A stretch of 64,000 nt of DNA. Origin: Methanobacteriaceae archaeon. Its GTDB lineage: Archaea > Methanobacteriota > Methanobacteria > Methanobacteriales > Methanobacteriaceae. Below, one piece after another: positions 49,905-61,000 of this stretch. Position numbers and translations under genes: made by a program. Where the stretch lies: positions 62,001-126,000 of the forward strand of contig JASEJD010000003.1 in NCBI GenBank assembly GCA_030016715.1. Direction: 5' to 3'. Each line of letters starts with the position of its first letter. The stretch's first letter is position 1. A model generated the notes under the pieces. The model saw only the letters and a list, made by a program, of their open reading frames with translations. It was not told the DNA's origin and did no database searches.

Positions 49905-49986
49905 GATAATGATTGAGTTTCATTATCATAATAATTACCTAATAGAGGTAGATTACTTGGTAAGATAATGATTGAGTTTCATTATC
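49905..49986. promoter_or_regulatory. Two identical palindromes upstream of the MFS gene
   Basis: The 23-base element GATAATGA-n7-TCATTATC occurs at 49905-49927 and again, identical including its 7-base centre, at 49964-49986. One further base on the left also matches, so the repeat is 24 bases at a period of 59. The arms are perfect inverted repeats of 8. They lie 43-125 bases before the start at 50029. A pair of operator sites for a dimeric regulator of the transporter is most likely; RNA hairpins are possible. The gap from 49691 holds nothing else I can name. Confidence 0.7.
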
Positions 49987-50028
49987 TGTAGCGCATATTA
50001 TTTAGATTAATCTGTGGTGGACTATAAT

Positions 50029-51300
50029 ATGTCTATAAAACTGTTAAATCAATATGAAAAACCTGGAAGACCACATTATAAGATATTATTTTTGAGCTGG
50101 GCTGGATGGATATTTGATTTTTATGATCTTATTCTTTTTACCTTTCTATTAATTCCATTGGGAAGTGAACTTGGATTATCCCAGATTCAACTTTCTCTTG
50201 CTATAGGTGTCTCATTGGGTGCCACTGCTCTAGGTGGAGTGATTTTTGGCTTACTCTCTGATCGTTACGGGCGCAGACCCGTATTGCAACTTACAATTAT
50301 AGTCTATAGTCTGGGAACTTTTCTATGCGGATTTTCTTTTGGATTAACAACCCTCGTACTGTTTAGAATTATCACAGGTCTCGGTGTTGGGGGTGAATGG
50401 GCCACAGGACAGACTTATATCGGTGAAACATTCCCTGCTAAGTATAGAGGACGATATTCCTCCTTGATGCAAACCGGTGCACCTCTAGGAGTTCTTCTGG
50501 CTTCATTAGTAGGAGGATTTCTCACTCCTTTAATTGGATGGAGGTTATGTTTTATAGTATCAGTCTTACCAGCCCTGCTAGTTATCTTTATTAGGAGAGG
50601 ATTACCTGAATCAGACGTATGGCTTCTGAATAATAAAAATAGGAGCTATAATAATTATAAACATATAAAAGGAGGATTATCTAAATTTTCTTCCCTATTC
50701 ACTAAGAAGTATAGGAAAATATTTATTTTAGCGTTAATACTAGCTATTCTAGGCCTCTCTACTTATTGGTTTACTTATTCCTGGCTGCCTGATTATTTAT
50801 ACCAAGAGAGAGGATTTTCACTTGCAAAATCAGCTTTATGGATAGTTATTACCCAGGTAGGTGGATTGATAGGATATTTATCCTTTGGTTTTGTGGCGGA
50901 TTATCTTGGCCGCCGTCCTGCTTTTACTATTTACACTTTTATCATGGCTCTGGGACTTTCTATGGTCACCATTTTATGGGATCTATTCACTGAATTTCCA
51001 GGTATGATTCTAATATTCATGTTCATGATTGGATTTGGCACTGGTTTTTTCGGAGGCTACGGAGCTCTTTTCTCAGAACTATTCCCCACATCTATTAGAA
51101 GTACAGCTTCTGGTTCAGCATTTAATATAGGAAGAGGAGTGCAGTTCTTCACACCATTAATAATAGTTTTAATTAGCCAAATCTATGATATTGGGGCAGG
51201 CATATTTTTGGCCGCAATATTTGCTATGGCCACTGGAACATTTATATGGCTATTTCCAGAAACGAAGGCCACAAAATTAAAAGAACTGGAAAAAATTTGA
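50029..51300 (+). CDS. MFS transporter
   Basis: The 423-residue protein has 12 membrane segments and MFS motifs: GLLSDRYGRRPVLQ in loop 2-3, RIITGLGVGGEWATG in helix 4 and FVADYLGRRPAF in loop 8-9. WIFDFYDLILF in helix 1 has the acidic residues of proton-coupled sugar-acid or organic-acid carriers such as the NanT-like group. The ATG at 50029 follows GGTGG; an in-frame GTG at 50014 is inside that site. It is probably controlled by the two palindromes upstream. Confidence 0.85.
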   Translation: MSIKLLNQYEKPGRPHYKILFLSWAGWIFDFYDLILFTFLLIPLGSELGLSQIQLSLAIGVSLGATALGGVIFGLLSDRYGRRPVLQLTIIVYSLGTFLCGFSFGLTTLVLFRIITGLGVGGEWATGQTYIGETFPAKYRGRYSSLMQTGAPLGVLLASLVGGFLTPLIGWRLCFIVSVLPALLVIFIRRGLPESDVWLLNNKNRSYNNYKHIKGGLSKFSSLFTKKYRKIFILALILAILGLSTYWFTYSWLPDYLYQERGFSLAKSALWIVITQVGGLIGYLSFGFVADYLGRRPAFTIYTFIMALGLSMVTILWDLFTEFPGMILIFMFMIGFGTGFFGGYGALFSELFPTSIRSTASGSAFNIGRGVQFFTPLIIVLISQIYDIGAGIFLAAIFAMATGTFIWLFPETKATKLKELEKI

Positions 51301-51379
51301 TTATAATAATTTCTAGATAAAATTAAAAGCAATGAAAATATATAAAATTGAGTGAAATAATTTCTTGGGGCAGTAATTA

Positions 51380-54300
51380 ATGAATGTCTATTATTATATC
51401 TTAGGAATTATACTGGTCGTATTCTCTATTTTATCATTAGCACTGGGTATTATCACTCTTAGAAAACGTTTATCTAACATTCAAACCTTTTTTGGTTTAT
51501 TATTATTATCTACATTTTTCTGGTCTTTAGGGTCGGGTATGGAGCTTTTAAGCTTAACTCCTTGGGTTAAAATTATGTGTTTGCAATTTAGCTATTTAGG
51601 TGCCGCCACTGCCGGCCCCCTCTGGTTTCTTTTTATTCTAAGTTTTTTGGGTTATGATCATTATCTTAAATGGAAATATTGCTTGTTGCTAATACCCTTA
51701 TTTATAATAATAATGGTTTTTACCAATTCATGGCATCATCTTCTATGGCCAACTGTAACTAGAGTTTCAGATGTCCCTGGATCCTTATTAATATATGAAT
51801 ACGGCCCTATTTATTGGTTGAATATAATTTATGCATTGTCCATGATAATTTTAGGTTTAACCTTTTTAATTCAAAGGATATTAACTACTTTCAATAAAGA
51901 GAGACTTAATCTATTTATTCTAATTTTCAGTGGATTAATACCTATTTTTTTTAATCTAGTAAACAATGCCCGGTTAATTCCCATACCTGGATTTGACATC
52001 ACCCCTATCGGTCTTTTATCAGCTCTATTACTTATTTTTATAGCTGTTTTTAGATTAAATTTACTGGATATTCAGGATATCGCTCATCAAGTTCTTTTTA
52101 AAAATATTACTACCGGTATTATGGTTTTTAATAGTGATGATGTATTGTTAGAGATTAACCCAGCCACCTACAAGTTAGGAATAACCACTGATAATATAGG
52201 TCAAAGTGTAGAGACAGTTTTATCAGATTATCCCCAGATAGAATCATTTTACAAGAATGAAGAATTTGCAGATGAATTATATCTTGAAAACCTTGGTATT
52301 TGGATACAATTAGAGGTTATAGATCTACATGATTTTGAAGAATCATATGTGGGACGCTTGCTCAGATTTGATGATATTACTAAACGCCATGAAACAGAAG
52401 AAGCATTAAAGTTAAGTGAACATAAAAGTCGAACCATCCTTCAAGCCATACCGGATATGATGTTTATAATTAATCAGAGAGGGGAAATAACTGATTTTAA
52501 CGTCCATAAAAATACAGAGCTGGCCCTACCTATAGATGATATAATTGGTAGTAATCTAAGTCAGCTAGGACTAAGCCCATCTGACTTGGACAGAGCTATG
52601 ACAAATATTAGAAGTGCTCTAGATACTGGTAGTGTGGAGCATTTTGAATATGAAATCAATTTACCTTCAGGTATTGGTTACTATGAGGCCCGTTTAATAA
52701 AATTAAATCCAGAAGAAGTCCTGGCAATAATAAGGGATATGAGTGAAATTAAGGAGATAGAAAAATCACTTATAGAATCAGAATCTCTATACCGAACACT
52801 CTTTGAAAATACTGGTGTTCCAAGTGCTATATTTAATAAAGAAGGTTATTTTACTTTATTAAACCAGAAGATGGTAAAATTTTTAGGATATTCCAGAGAG
52901 GAGCTTAAATCTAAAAAATGGAGGGAATTTGTCTATCCTGAAGATCTGCCTATGATGCTGGAATATCATCAGAGAAGACAGAAAGATCCAAAATCTGCCC
53001 CTAAAAGTTATGAAGCCCGCTTTGTTAATGCTGAAGGTAATATACACATCACCCAGATCACTGTAGATAAGATACCCCTTATGGATGAATATGTGGTTTC
53101 TGTGGTTGATATAACTCCCTTAATGGAGATACAGAATGAACTTGCTGAAAGTGAGAGAAAATATCGTGAAATTTTTGAAAATGTTCAGGACGTATTTTAT
53201 CAGGCCAATAGTCAGGGTCATATTATTGATATCAGTCCCTCCATAAAAAGATACTCTGGATATGAAAGGGAAGAACTTCTAGGTAGAAAATTAGATGAGT
53301 TATATGTAAATCCAGAAGATCGGGAAGAAATGTTAAAAATTATCCAAAAAGAGAAAGAAGTAGTTGACTATGAGGTTCAACTAAAAAATAAAGATGGTGA
53401 AGTTTTATATGTTTCAGTTAATGCTCATCATCTTTTAGACTCTGAAAATAATATTATAGGGATTGAAGGGTCTCTTAGGGATGTTTCAGAACGAAGAAGA
53501 AAGGAAGAACAATTAGCCTTCCACTTGGAATTAGAAGAGATGATTATGGACATATCCAAGAACTTCATAAACAGACCCCTAGACCAATTCGACATGGCAA
53601 TTGATGAGGCACTGGAACGTATTGGAAAATTTATGCATGTAGATCGAAGCTATCTATTCTTGATAACATCTGATGATGAGTTAGTAAGTAATACTCATGA
53701 ATGGACTGCTGATGGGATTAAAGGACATGTTGATGATCTTCAAAACCTAAGAATCTCTGATTATCCCTGGATGGTTAAATGTTTTAAGGAGTCTGGTGTA
53801 GTTCACATACCACAAGTAGAAGATTTGAAGTATGAAGCGTTAAATGAGAGAAAATTATGTGAATTCCAGAAAGTTAAATCAATGGTGGCAGTGGCCTTAA
53901 AAATAAATGAGGAGATCATAGGATTTATAGGATTTGACATGGTTCATGAGACACGTGAATGGGATGAGGAAACCATTAACATTCTAAAGTTATTAGGTGA
54001 AATCTTTACCAACCTCCTTGAGAAGAGGGACAAAGAAATGGCTGTTAAAAAGTCACTTGAAGAAAAAGAAATTCTTTTAAAGGAGATCCATCACCGGGTA
54101 AAAAATAATATGCAGATTATATCCTCCCTATTAAATCTACAGCTTAACCTGGAGGAAGAAGAAAAGACTAAAAATATTCTAATGGAAAGTCAGGGTCGAA
54201 TAAAGTCCATGGCCATGGTTCATGAGAAACTATATCAATCCACAGATTTAAGCCATATTAACTTCAGAGAATACTTGGAAAATTTAGTTAACGACCTTTT

Positions 54301-54679
54301 TTATAGTTACGCTGTACCAGTAGGCATGATAGATCCAATGGTAAATGCAGAAAATATCTACATTAATATTGACACGGCCATTCCTTTAGGATTAATAGTC
54401 AACGAACTAGTATCTAACTCCTTAAAGTATGCATTTCCTGATAAAAAGGGCACAGTAAAAGTTGAATTCCATAAAATAGGCCAAAACTATATTTTAAAGG
54501 TAGCTGATGACGGGGTGGGATTGCCCCCTGAATTAGACATAGAAACTACTAAAACTTTAGGACTTAAACTGGTATACAGTCTATCAGAGCAATTAGATGC
54601 AGATCTTAAACTTGAAACCTCCCATGGGACCTGTTTCCAGATAAGGTTCAAGGAATTAAGTTATGAAGAAAGAATATGA
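51380..54679 (+). CDS. Membrane HisKA_2 sensor histidine kinase (7TM, PAS, GAF)
   Basis: The 1099-residue protein has seven membrane segments (about 1-230) of the HisKA-7TM type, then a divergent PAS, three clear PAS domains (about 345-710), a GAF domain (about 715-890, VDRSYLFLITSDDE to FIGFDMVHETREWDE), the phospho-acceptor [21 protein letters not shown] near 900 (quoted in part) and a HATPase with NELVSNSLKYAFP and DDGVGLPPEL. It senses through both the membrane part and soluble domains. No response regulator is nearby. Its C-terminal half is most like that of the 912-residue kinase. Confidence 0.9.
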   Translation: MNVYYYILGIILVVFSILSLALGIITLRKRLSNIQTFFGLLLLSTFFWSLGSGMELLSLTPWVKIMCLQFSYLGAATAGPLWFLFILSFLGYDHYLKWKYCLLLIPLFIIIMVFTNSWHHLLWPTVTRVSDVPGSLLIYEYGPIYWLNIIYALSMIILGLTFLIQRILTTFNKERLNLFILIFSGLIPIFFNLVNNARLIPIPGFDITPIGLLSALLLIFIAVFRLNLLDIQDIAHQVLFKNITTGIMVFNSDDVLLEINPATYKLGITTDNIGQSVETVLSDYPQIESFYKNEEFADELYLENLGIWIQLEVIDLHDFEESYVGRLLRFDDITKRHETEEALKLSEHKSRTILQAIPDMMFIINQRGEITDFNVHKNTELALPIDDIIGSNLSQLGLSPSDLDRAMTNIRSALDTGSVEHFEYEINLPSGIGYYEARLIKLNPEEVLAIIRDMSEIKEIEKSLIESESLYRTLFENTGVPSAIFNKEGYFTLLNQKMVKFLGYSREELKSKKWREFVYPEDLPMMLEYHQRRQKDPKSAPKSYEARFVNAEGNIHITQITVDKIPLMDEYVVSVVDITPLMEIQNELAESERKYREIFENVQDVFYQANSQGHIIDISPSIKRYSGYEREELLGRKLDELYVNPEDREEMLKIIQKEKEVVDYEVQLKNKDGEVLYVSVNAHHLLDSENNIIGIEGSLRDVSERRRKEEQLAFHLELEEMIMDISKNFINRPLDQFDMAIDEALERIGKFMHVDRSYLFLITSDDELVSNTHEWTADGIKGHVDDLQNLRISDYPWMVKCFKESGVVHIPQVEDLKYEALNERKLCEFQKVKSMVAVALKINEEIIGFIGFDMVHETREWDEETINILKLLGEIFTNLLEKRDKEMAVKKSLEEKEILLKEIHHRVKNNMQIISSLLNLQLNLEEEEKTKNILMESQGRIKSMAMVHEKLYQSTDLSHINFREYLENLVNDLFYSYAVPVGMIDPMVNAENIYINIDTAIPLGLIVNELVSNSLKYAFPDKKGTVKVEFHKIGQNYILKVADDGVGLPPELDIETTKTLGLKLVYSLSEQLDADLKLETSHGTCFQIRFKELSYEERI

Positions 54680-54887
54680 CCTTTCAATTATACTACTCTT
54701 TAATAAATGAATCAAAATTAGTCATGATTATTTATTAAAAGAAAAGGTTTTGAGTTTATATGATCCTTTATGGACTTATATGCTTCTAGTTTATTTTTGT
54801 TTTCACGGACACTTCTAACATCATAATTGACCATTATAGTAAAACTTTAACTAAACCCGGATATTATTGTTAATTTTTTTAAGAATT

Positions 54888-54986
54888 ATTACTTAATACT
54901 AATTTTTCTGCAGATTTTTATTAATTATTACAAATTAGCGGATTTTAATCAAAAAAGTAATAATTAATGTTATATATTGATTACTT
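54888..54986. promoter_or_regulatory. AGTAAT-box region upstream of the CobN-like gene
   Basis: AGTAAT occurs at 54956-54961, and its reverse ATTACT at 54888-54893 and 54980-54985. AAGTAAT (54955) and ATTACTT (to 54986) form an inverted pair 18 bases apart. CAAATTAG at 54931 followed by AAAAAAGTAATAA is also found before the gene at 61926. It may be a shared control site. The rest of the 372-base gap (54680-55051) is AT-rich with no other gene. Confidence 0.4.
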
Positions 54987-55051
54987 GATAAATATATTAC
55001 AATTTAAGATTTTTGAAATATTTCATGAAAAAAATGGGGGAGCTGATATAA

Positions 55052-58000
55052 TTGGACAATATTAAAAATAAATGTCTCTTCATTATTATTGTTACCTTAA
55101 TGACATTTATATTATGTGGAACCGCCACAGCAGATGAATATGTGGGTGGAACACCTCTAAATACCTATGAAAATGGTACAGTGAGTGGAGGGGTTTATAC
55201 TGATTCTTATTATGGAATAAATTCACCAACACCAACTAATGTAACCTATAACTTTCAAGATCTGCCAGAAAATGCAGAGATAAACTCTGCAAAGCTGGTA
55301 ACTGTTGTTTACTGTGGACATATGCAGAATAACTACAATGGAAAAGTGGATGTAACATTTAATGGTCAGCTTATTGGAAGCGAAGTACTGGATACCAGTT
55401 ATAGCTATCCTGGAGAAGAAGGAACTGGAACAGTATGGCTAAATGACCATTTAAACCGGGTGACCAGTGATTATATGATGTGGTATGATGTGACTAGTCT
55501 GGTTCAACAGTCCAACAGTGCCACTGTTACTAGTTCTAAGATTAGTCCAAGTTTTGATGGGAGAATAAAATTAATAACCCTAATTGTTACTTACAATGAT
55601 GGGGACAGCGATATAATACATTACTGGATCAACCTGGGACATGATGTATCCAGCTACAATGATGATCCCTATGTGGGTGTAACTAATTTCACAGGCCCTG
55701 GTATTGATGTGGAAAAAGCAGATTTAACCATTATTCACCTGGCTAGTTTGGATGGTACCTACCAATTTAATGGAAGTATTATACCGGGCAGTCCGCCCCA
55801 AGGAAGTTATTCTGGTTCTAATACATGGAATGTAACCAATAATTATAATAAAGACTTTAACAGTCTGAACTACGACCGAACAGGTAATTATTATAAAATA
55901 TTAATGGCTATTTTAACGGCAGAAATAAAAACCAAACCGGATCTGGAAGTAGAAATTATTAACCTGCCAGGAACAGTTCTATTAGGAGAGAACCAGATTA
56001 TAGTAGTAGAGGTCCGAAACAGTGGAAGTAGTGCTAGTGGAGAATTTATGGTGCAACTCTTCAGCAATAGTAGCTTAATTGATACCCAAGTTATATCCAA
56101 CCTTGATCCAGGTAGCAGCACCACCCTGAACTTTAACTGGACACCCACCACCCTGGGAAATTATACAATAAGGGCCATAGTTGACCCGGAGGATCAAGTA
56201 TCTGAATCAGATGAGGACAATAATGAATCCAGCAGCCAGTGCATGGTAACTGGCACATCCCTTCCAGATCTAGTAGCCTCTAACCTTCAAATACCACTAA
56301 TAATATACATTAATGATACTTATCAGGTCAATGTGACAGTAAATAATACGGGTAATGCCGCAGCATCTAAATTTAAAGTTAAACTGTATGATAATGGTGA
56401 TTTAGTTGAAACCCAGATAGTAAATAATCTTAATCAAGGTTCCAGTATAATACTATATTTTAATTGGACTCCAAGTATCCTGGGAGAACATATATTACGG
56501 GTTGAAGTTGATCCTGATTTTGAGGTGCTGGAATCCAATGAATACAATAACAACCTTACCAGTTCAGTAATCGCAGTACCTAAACTACCTGACTTAATAA
56601 TAGAAGCTATAAACACACCGTCTAACATGGAAGCGGGAACCAGCTACCCCTTAACAGTGACCGTAAAAAATATGGGGCCTGGAAATTCTATTGGTGGAAC
56701 TATAGCTCTTTATGATGGATTAAATTTAATTGGAACTCAAATATTGGGAGATATACATTCTGGTGAAACTTCAATTTTCACATTTAACTGGACTCCTATT
56801 CTGGTGGGACAGCAAAATCTAAGAGCAGTGATAGATCCTGATAATCAAGTCACCGAGGCTAACGAGGAAAACAATAATTTATCAAAAGTGGTTATTGTAA
56901 AGGATCAACAAGTAAAAAATGTATTTTTAGTAAGTGACAATCCTGGCACTGCTGTTTTAAACATGGCTGCCCATGACATACTTAACATGTTCCCGGGCAT
57001 GGTTTCTATACAGATTCGGAGCGATAGTCAGATAACAGCCATGGATGATTCTGAATTATTAGCTTTTCTTCAATCATGTGACGTGTTTATAGGAAACTGG
57101 ATCAGTACCCAGGCCGCAGCCAAACTATCCAGCTTATTAGCGGAACATCCAGAAATATTGATCAACAAGCCAGTATTCCTAATACTGGAAACTGATGCCA
57201 ATAATGTACAACTTATGAAATACTCCACCATTAACGGTGTTAAGATCCTGGAAAATTATACCCTTCCTCAGCTAACAAATTATAGGGAGAACACCCGTCG
57301 GGGTGGAAACTTTGATGATATAGTGGCCTTTATGGGAGCTTCATCATTTCCCCTTAACTATAATACAGCCACTCTTTACAAGTGTGTGGAGGACAAAGCT
57401 AATGCAGTAAACCAAATCTTATGGGCTATAAACCAGGCTGGTTTCAGCACTAACTATCAGAACCCTCAGGCCAGTGCTGTTCTTGATTATGGAATTTATC
57501 GTTACAAATGGTACACCTCTCTTGAGGAGTACATGGCTGATTACTTCCAACCCAACCGGCCCACCGTGGCAGTGATAGAAAGCACAGCCTACCTTAAATC
57601 AGGTAATTTACAAGTATACTATTATATTATTGAACAACTGGAAGCCCGGGGTTTGAATGTGATACCAGTACTGGCTGCCGGTGGAAGTTCTGACCAGCTT
57701 AAAGTAATGGTGGAAAATTTCACCAACGCCCCAGATATTGCCAGTTATCTCTCCAATCCCAGCCACTACCAGACCTATGTTGATCTTATTGTTCAGATGC
57801 AGGCCTATGGACTGGGAGGTGAAAGTTTCACTGATACCACCCAATTCTTCACCTATCTTAATGCACCAGTAATAAGAGCCATACACTCAGATTATCTGAC
57901 CAATGAAGACTGGGAGCTTAGCAGTGAAGGTTTAAGCACAGTGGCCGGGGATAGATGGTGGCACATCGCCATCTTAGAGGCCCAAGGAATAATTGAACCT

Positions 58001-61000
58001 ACCTTTATTGGGGGTAAATCCAGTTACCTTGATCCAGAAACAGGAGCAGCCATAATAGCTTACATTCCCCAAGAGGCTAATATTGAGAGGATGACTGAGA
58101 GAATAAAAAACTGGACCCAACTAAAGTACATGCCGAACAGTGATAAACTAATTGCCCTGATCTACTACAACTATCCACCTGGAAAGAACAATATAGGGGC
58201 CAGCTACCTGGATACAGTAGCCAGTATCTATAACCTTTTATATTTATTCCAGGAACAAGGATATACTGTGGAGAATCTCCCAGAAACTGCAGATGACCTA
58301 TTAGTATTGATACTGGCACAGGGAGTGAATATTGCTAACTGGGCTCCAGGTGAACTTGAAACCATGGCCAATAATCCTAATATTTTGTTATACCCGGTCT
58401 CTGACTACCTGGAATGGTTCAATCAACTGGATCCATTAACCCAGAAATGGGTGACCGATGGACCAACAGCATATATTGGTGAGTTATGCCGACGTGCTGT
58501 TGAACTGGACAATACCCAGGATATGAATAATATTATCAATGCCTGGCAGGCTGAAATATTAGCATTAATCCCGGGGGGAAACCTAGCAGCAACAGATCTA
58601 ATTAATAATATAGCCCTTACCCTAAAAAATTACGTGCAGAGTCACAGTCAATCAGATTATAATACTTATCTGTCATTAAAAGCGAATTTCATGGCTTTAA
58701 ATGTGGAGGGGCTTTCTGGATGGGGCCAGGCACCAGGAAATATTATGACCGTGGTAAAAGATGGGATAGAATATTTTGTACTTCCTGGTATACAGTTTGG
58801 AAATATATTTATCGGACCACAACCCCAGAGAGGATGGGAAGGTGATGTAAACCAGTTATATCATAACAGCCGGGTACCCCCACACCACCAGTACCTGGCC
58901 TTTTATGCCTACTTGCAGCAGCAAGAATATAATGCCATGGTACATATGGGAAGACATGCCACCCATGAATGGCTACCTGGAAAGGAAGTTGTACTGGCAA
59001 ATACTGATTTTCCAATGGTGGTAACTGGAAACATACCACAAATTAATTATTACATTATAGATGGGCTGGCAGAAGGTATACAAGTAAAAAGAAGAGCTGG
59101 GGGAGTTATAATTGATCATTTAACTCCACCTATGACCTTCACCCAACTCTATGGTGGATTGTCTTTACTTGCTAAACTAGCTGATGAATATGAAGATGCA
59201 ACAACAACACGAAGACAGGCCATTATTGTAGAAGTTAAATCTATCATAGCCAATAATCACCTGGAAGGGGATATGGGAGGATCAATTAGCAATTTAAATA
59301 ATGATGAACTTATTGATAGGATTAACACCTATCTTTCAGATGTACAGTCCACCCTTTATCCATATGGAGTGCATACCATTGGCGCACCCTGGAGTGATGA
59401 AAAAATGGCATTACTGGTGACCAGTATGCTAGGGGTGGCCTTTAATGTGAATGGTGGAACCACCTATACTACTCTACAGGATCAGGTGGCCCTTATTATG
59501 AAGGGTAAACTGTTTAGTAACTGTAATGCCCAGGAAAAGGATGATGTGCAGAACAAGTGCATAGAACTGGTTAAAAATTTAATACATAATGATGTGACTA
59601 CTGTAGCTTTATCACTTACTACAAATCCATCTGGAGAATTCATTTTTGCCCTGGAAAAGGCAGTGGAATATATAAATGCCATTAATTCTAGCCTTGAAGA
59701 GGAGGTTAATGCTTTATTCAATGCACTAAGCGGGGGTTTTGTTGCACCGGGACCTGGAGTTGAACCAGTGACCAATCCTGATGCTCTACCCACAGGAAGG
59801 AACTTCTATCATGACCAGTCCTCGGAGATACCCACCCCGGATGCTTATGATTATGGAGCCATCCTCGCAGCATTAGCCCTTAATGATATGGAAATAGGTA
59901 CTGAAAAGATTGTGATAGGTATATGGTGTGTGGAGACTGCACGGGACGACGGAGCACTGGTAGCTATGGTTATGCATCTCTTGGGTATGGCTCCCCAGTG
60001 GAGTGATTCTCCTAGTGCTGGTCCTAATGGACAGAAATTAAAGGAAATGCCAGTATATGTGGAACTGGAAAATTTAATACGGCCAGCAGGATGGGAGAAT
60101 AAAAGAATAGATGTGGTAGTTATAACCAGTGGATTATTCCGTGATCTGTATTCCCGACAGGCAGTATTACTGGATAAGAGTTTTCGAATAGCTCTGGCCC
60201 GTTCATATTATACTATAATTTCCAATCCCACCTTAAATGCATTATATGGAAATCAGTTAAAACTGTCACTGGAAAAGGTTTTAGCCACCGTTTCATATTA
60301 TGGACTGGGAAATGAACCACTAAGTTCAAACTATGTGGCCAAGCACTGGGTGGAGGATTACATCTACTATATGGAGCAGGGCATGAGCAGTGATGCTGCA
60401 GCAGAAATGGCCATCTGCCGGATATTTGCCCCGCCAAGTGGAGATTATGGTGCTGGTATATCTAAAAGTGCCCAGTTAAGCTGGACCACCGAAGACCGGA
60501 TGGAAATTGCTGATTTCTATCTGCAGAGGATGGGCCATATTTACAGTGAAAACAATTGGGGCCTGGCCAATTCTGATGTATTCAAAAGAGCATTGTCTAA
60601 TGTGGGCACCGTCTTTACCAGTAGAAACACTAATCTCTATGGGGTGCTGGATAATGATGATTTCTTTGATTACTGGGGTGGCTTGAGCCTGGCTATGGAA
60701 AGAGTTAATGGACAGGCACCTAACATGTTTGTTTTAAGATATGCTGATCGTAACAATCCCAGTGTCATGACTATTGAAAACTTCCTAAACCGTGAACTGA
60801 CCATCCGTTACTTTAATCCCTCATGGATTAAGGGTATGATGGGTGAAGGATACAGTGGAGCTCGGCAGATTTCCCAGAAATTTGTGGAAAACCTATGGGG
60901 CTGGCAGATCACCCGGCCAGGAACGGTGCAGAACTGGATGTGGGAAGAAATTACCAATGTCTACATCAATGATAAACATAATACTGGTGTCACCCAGTGG

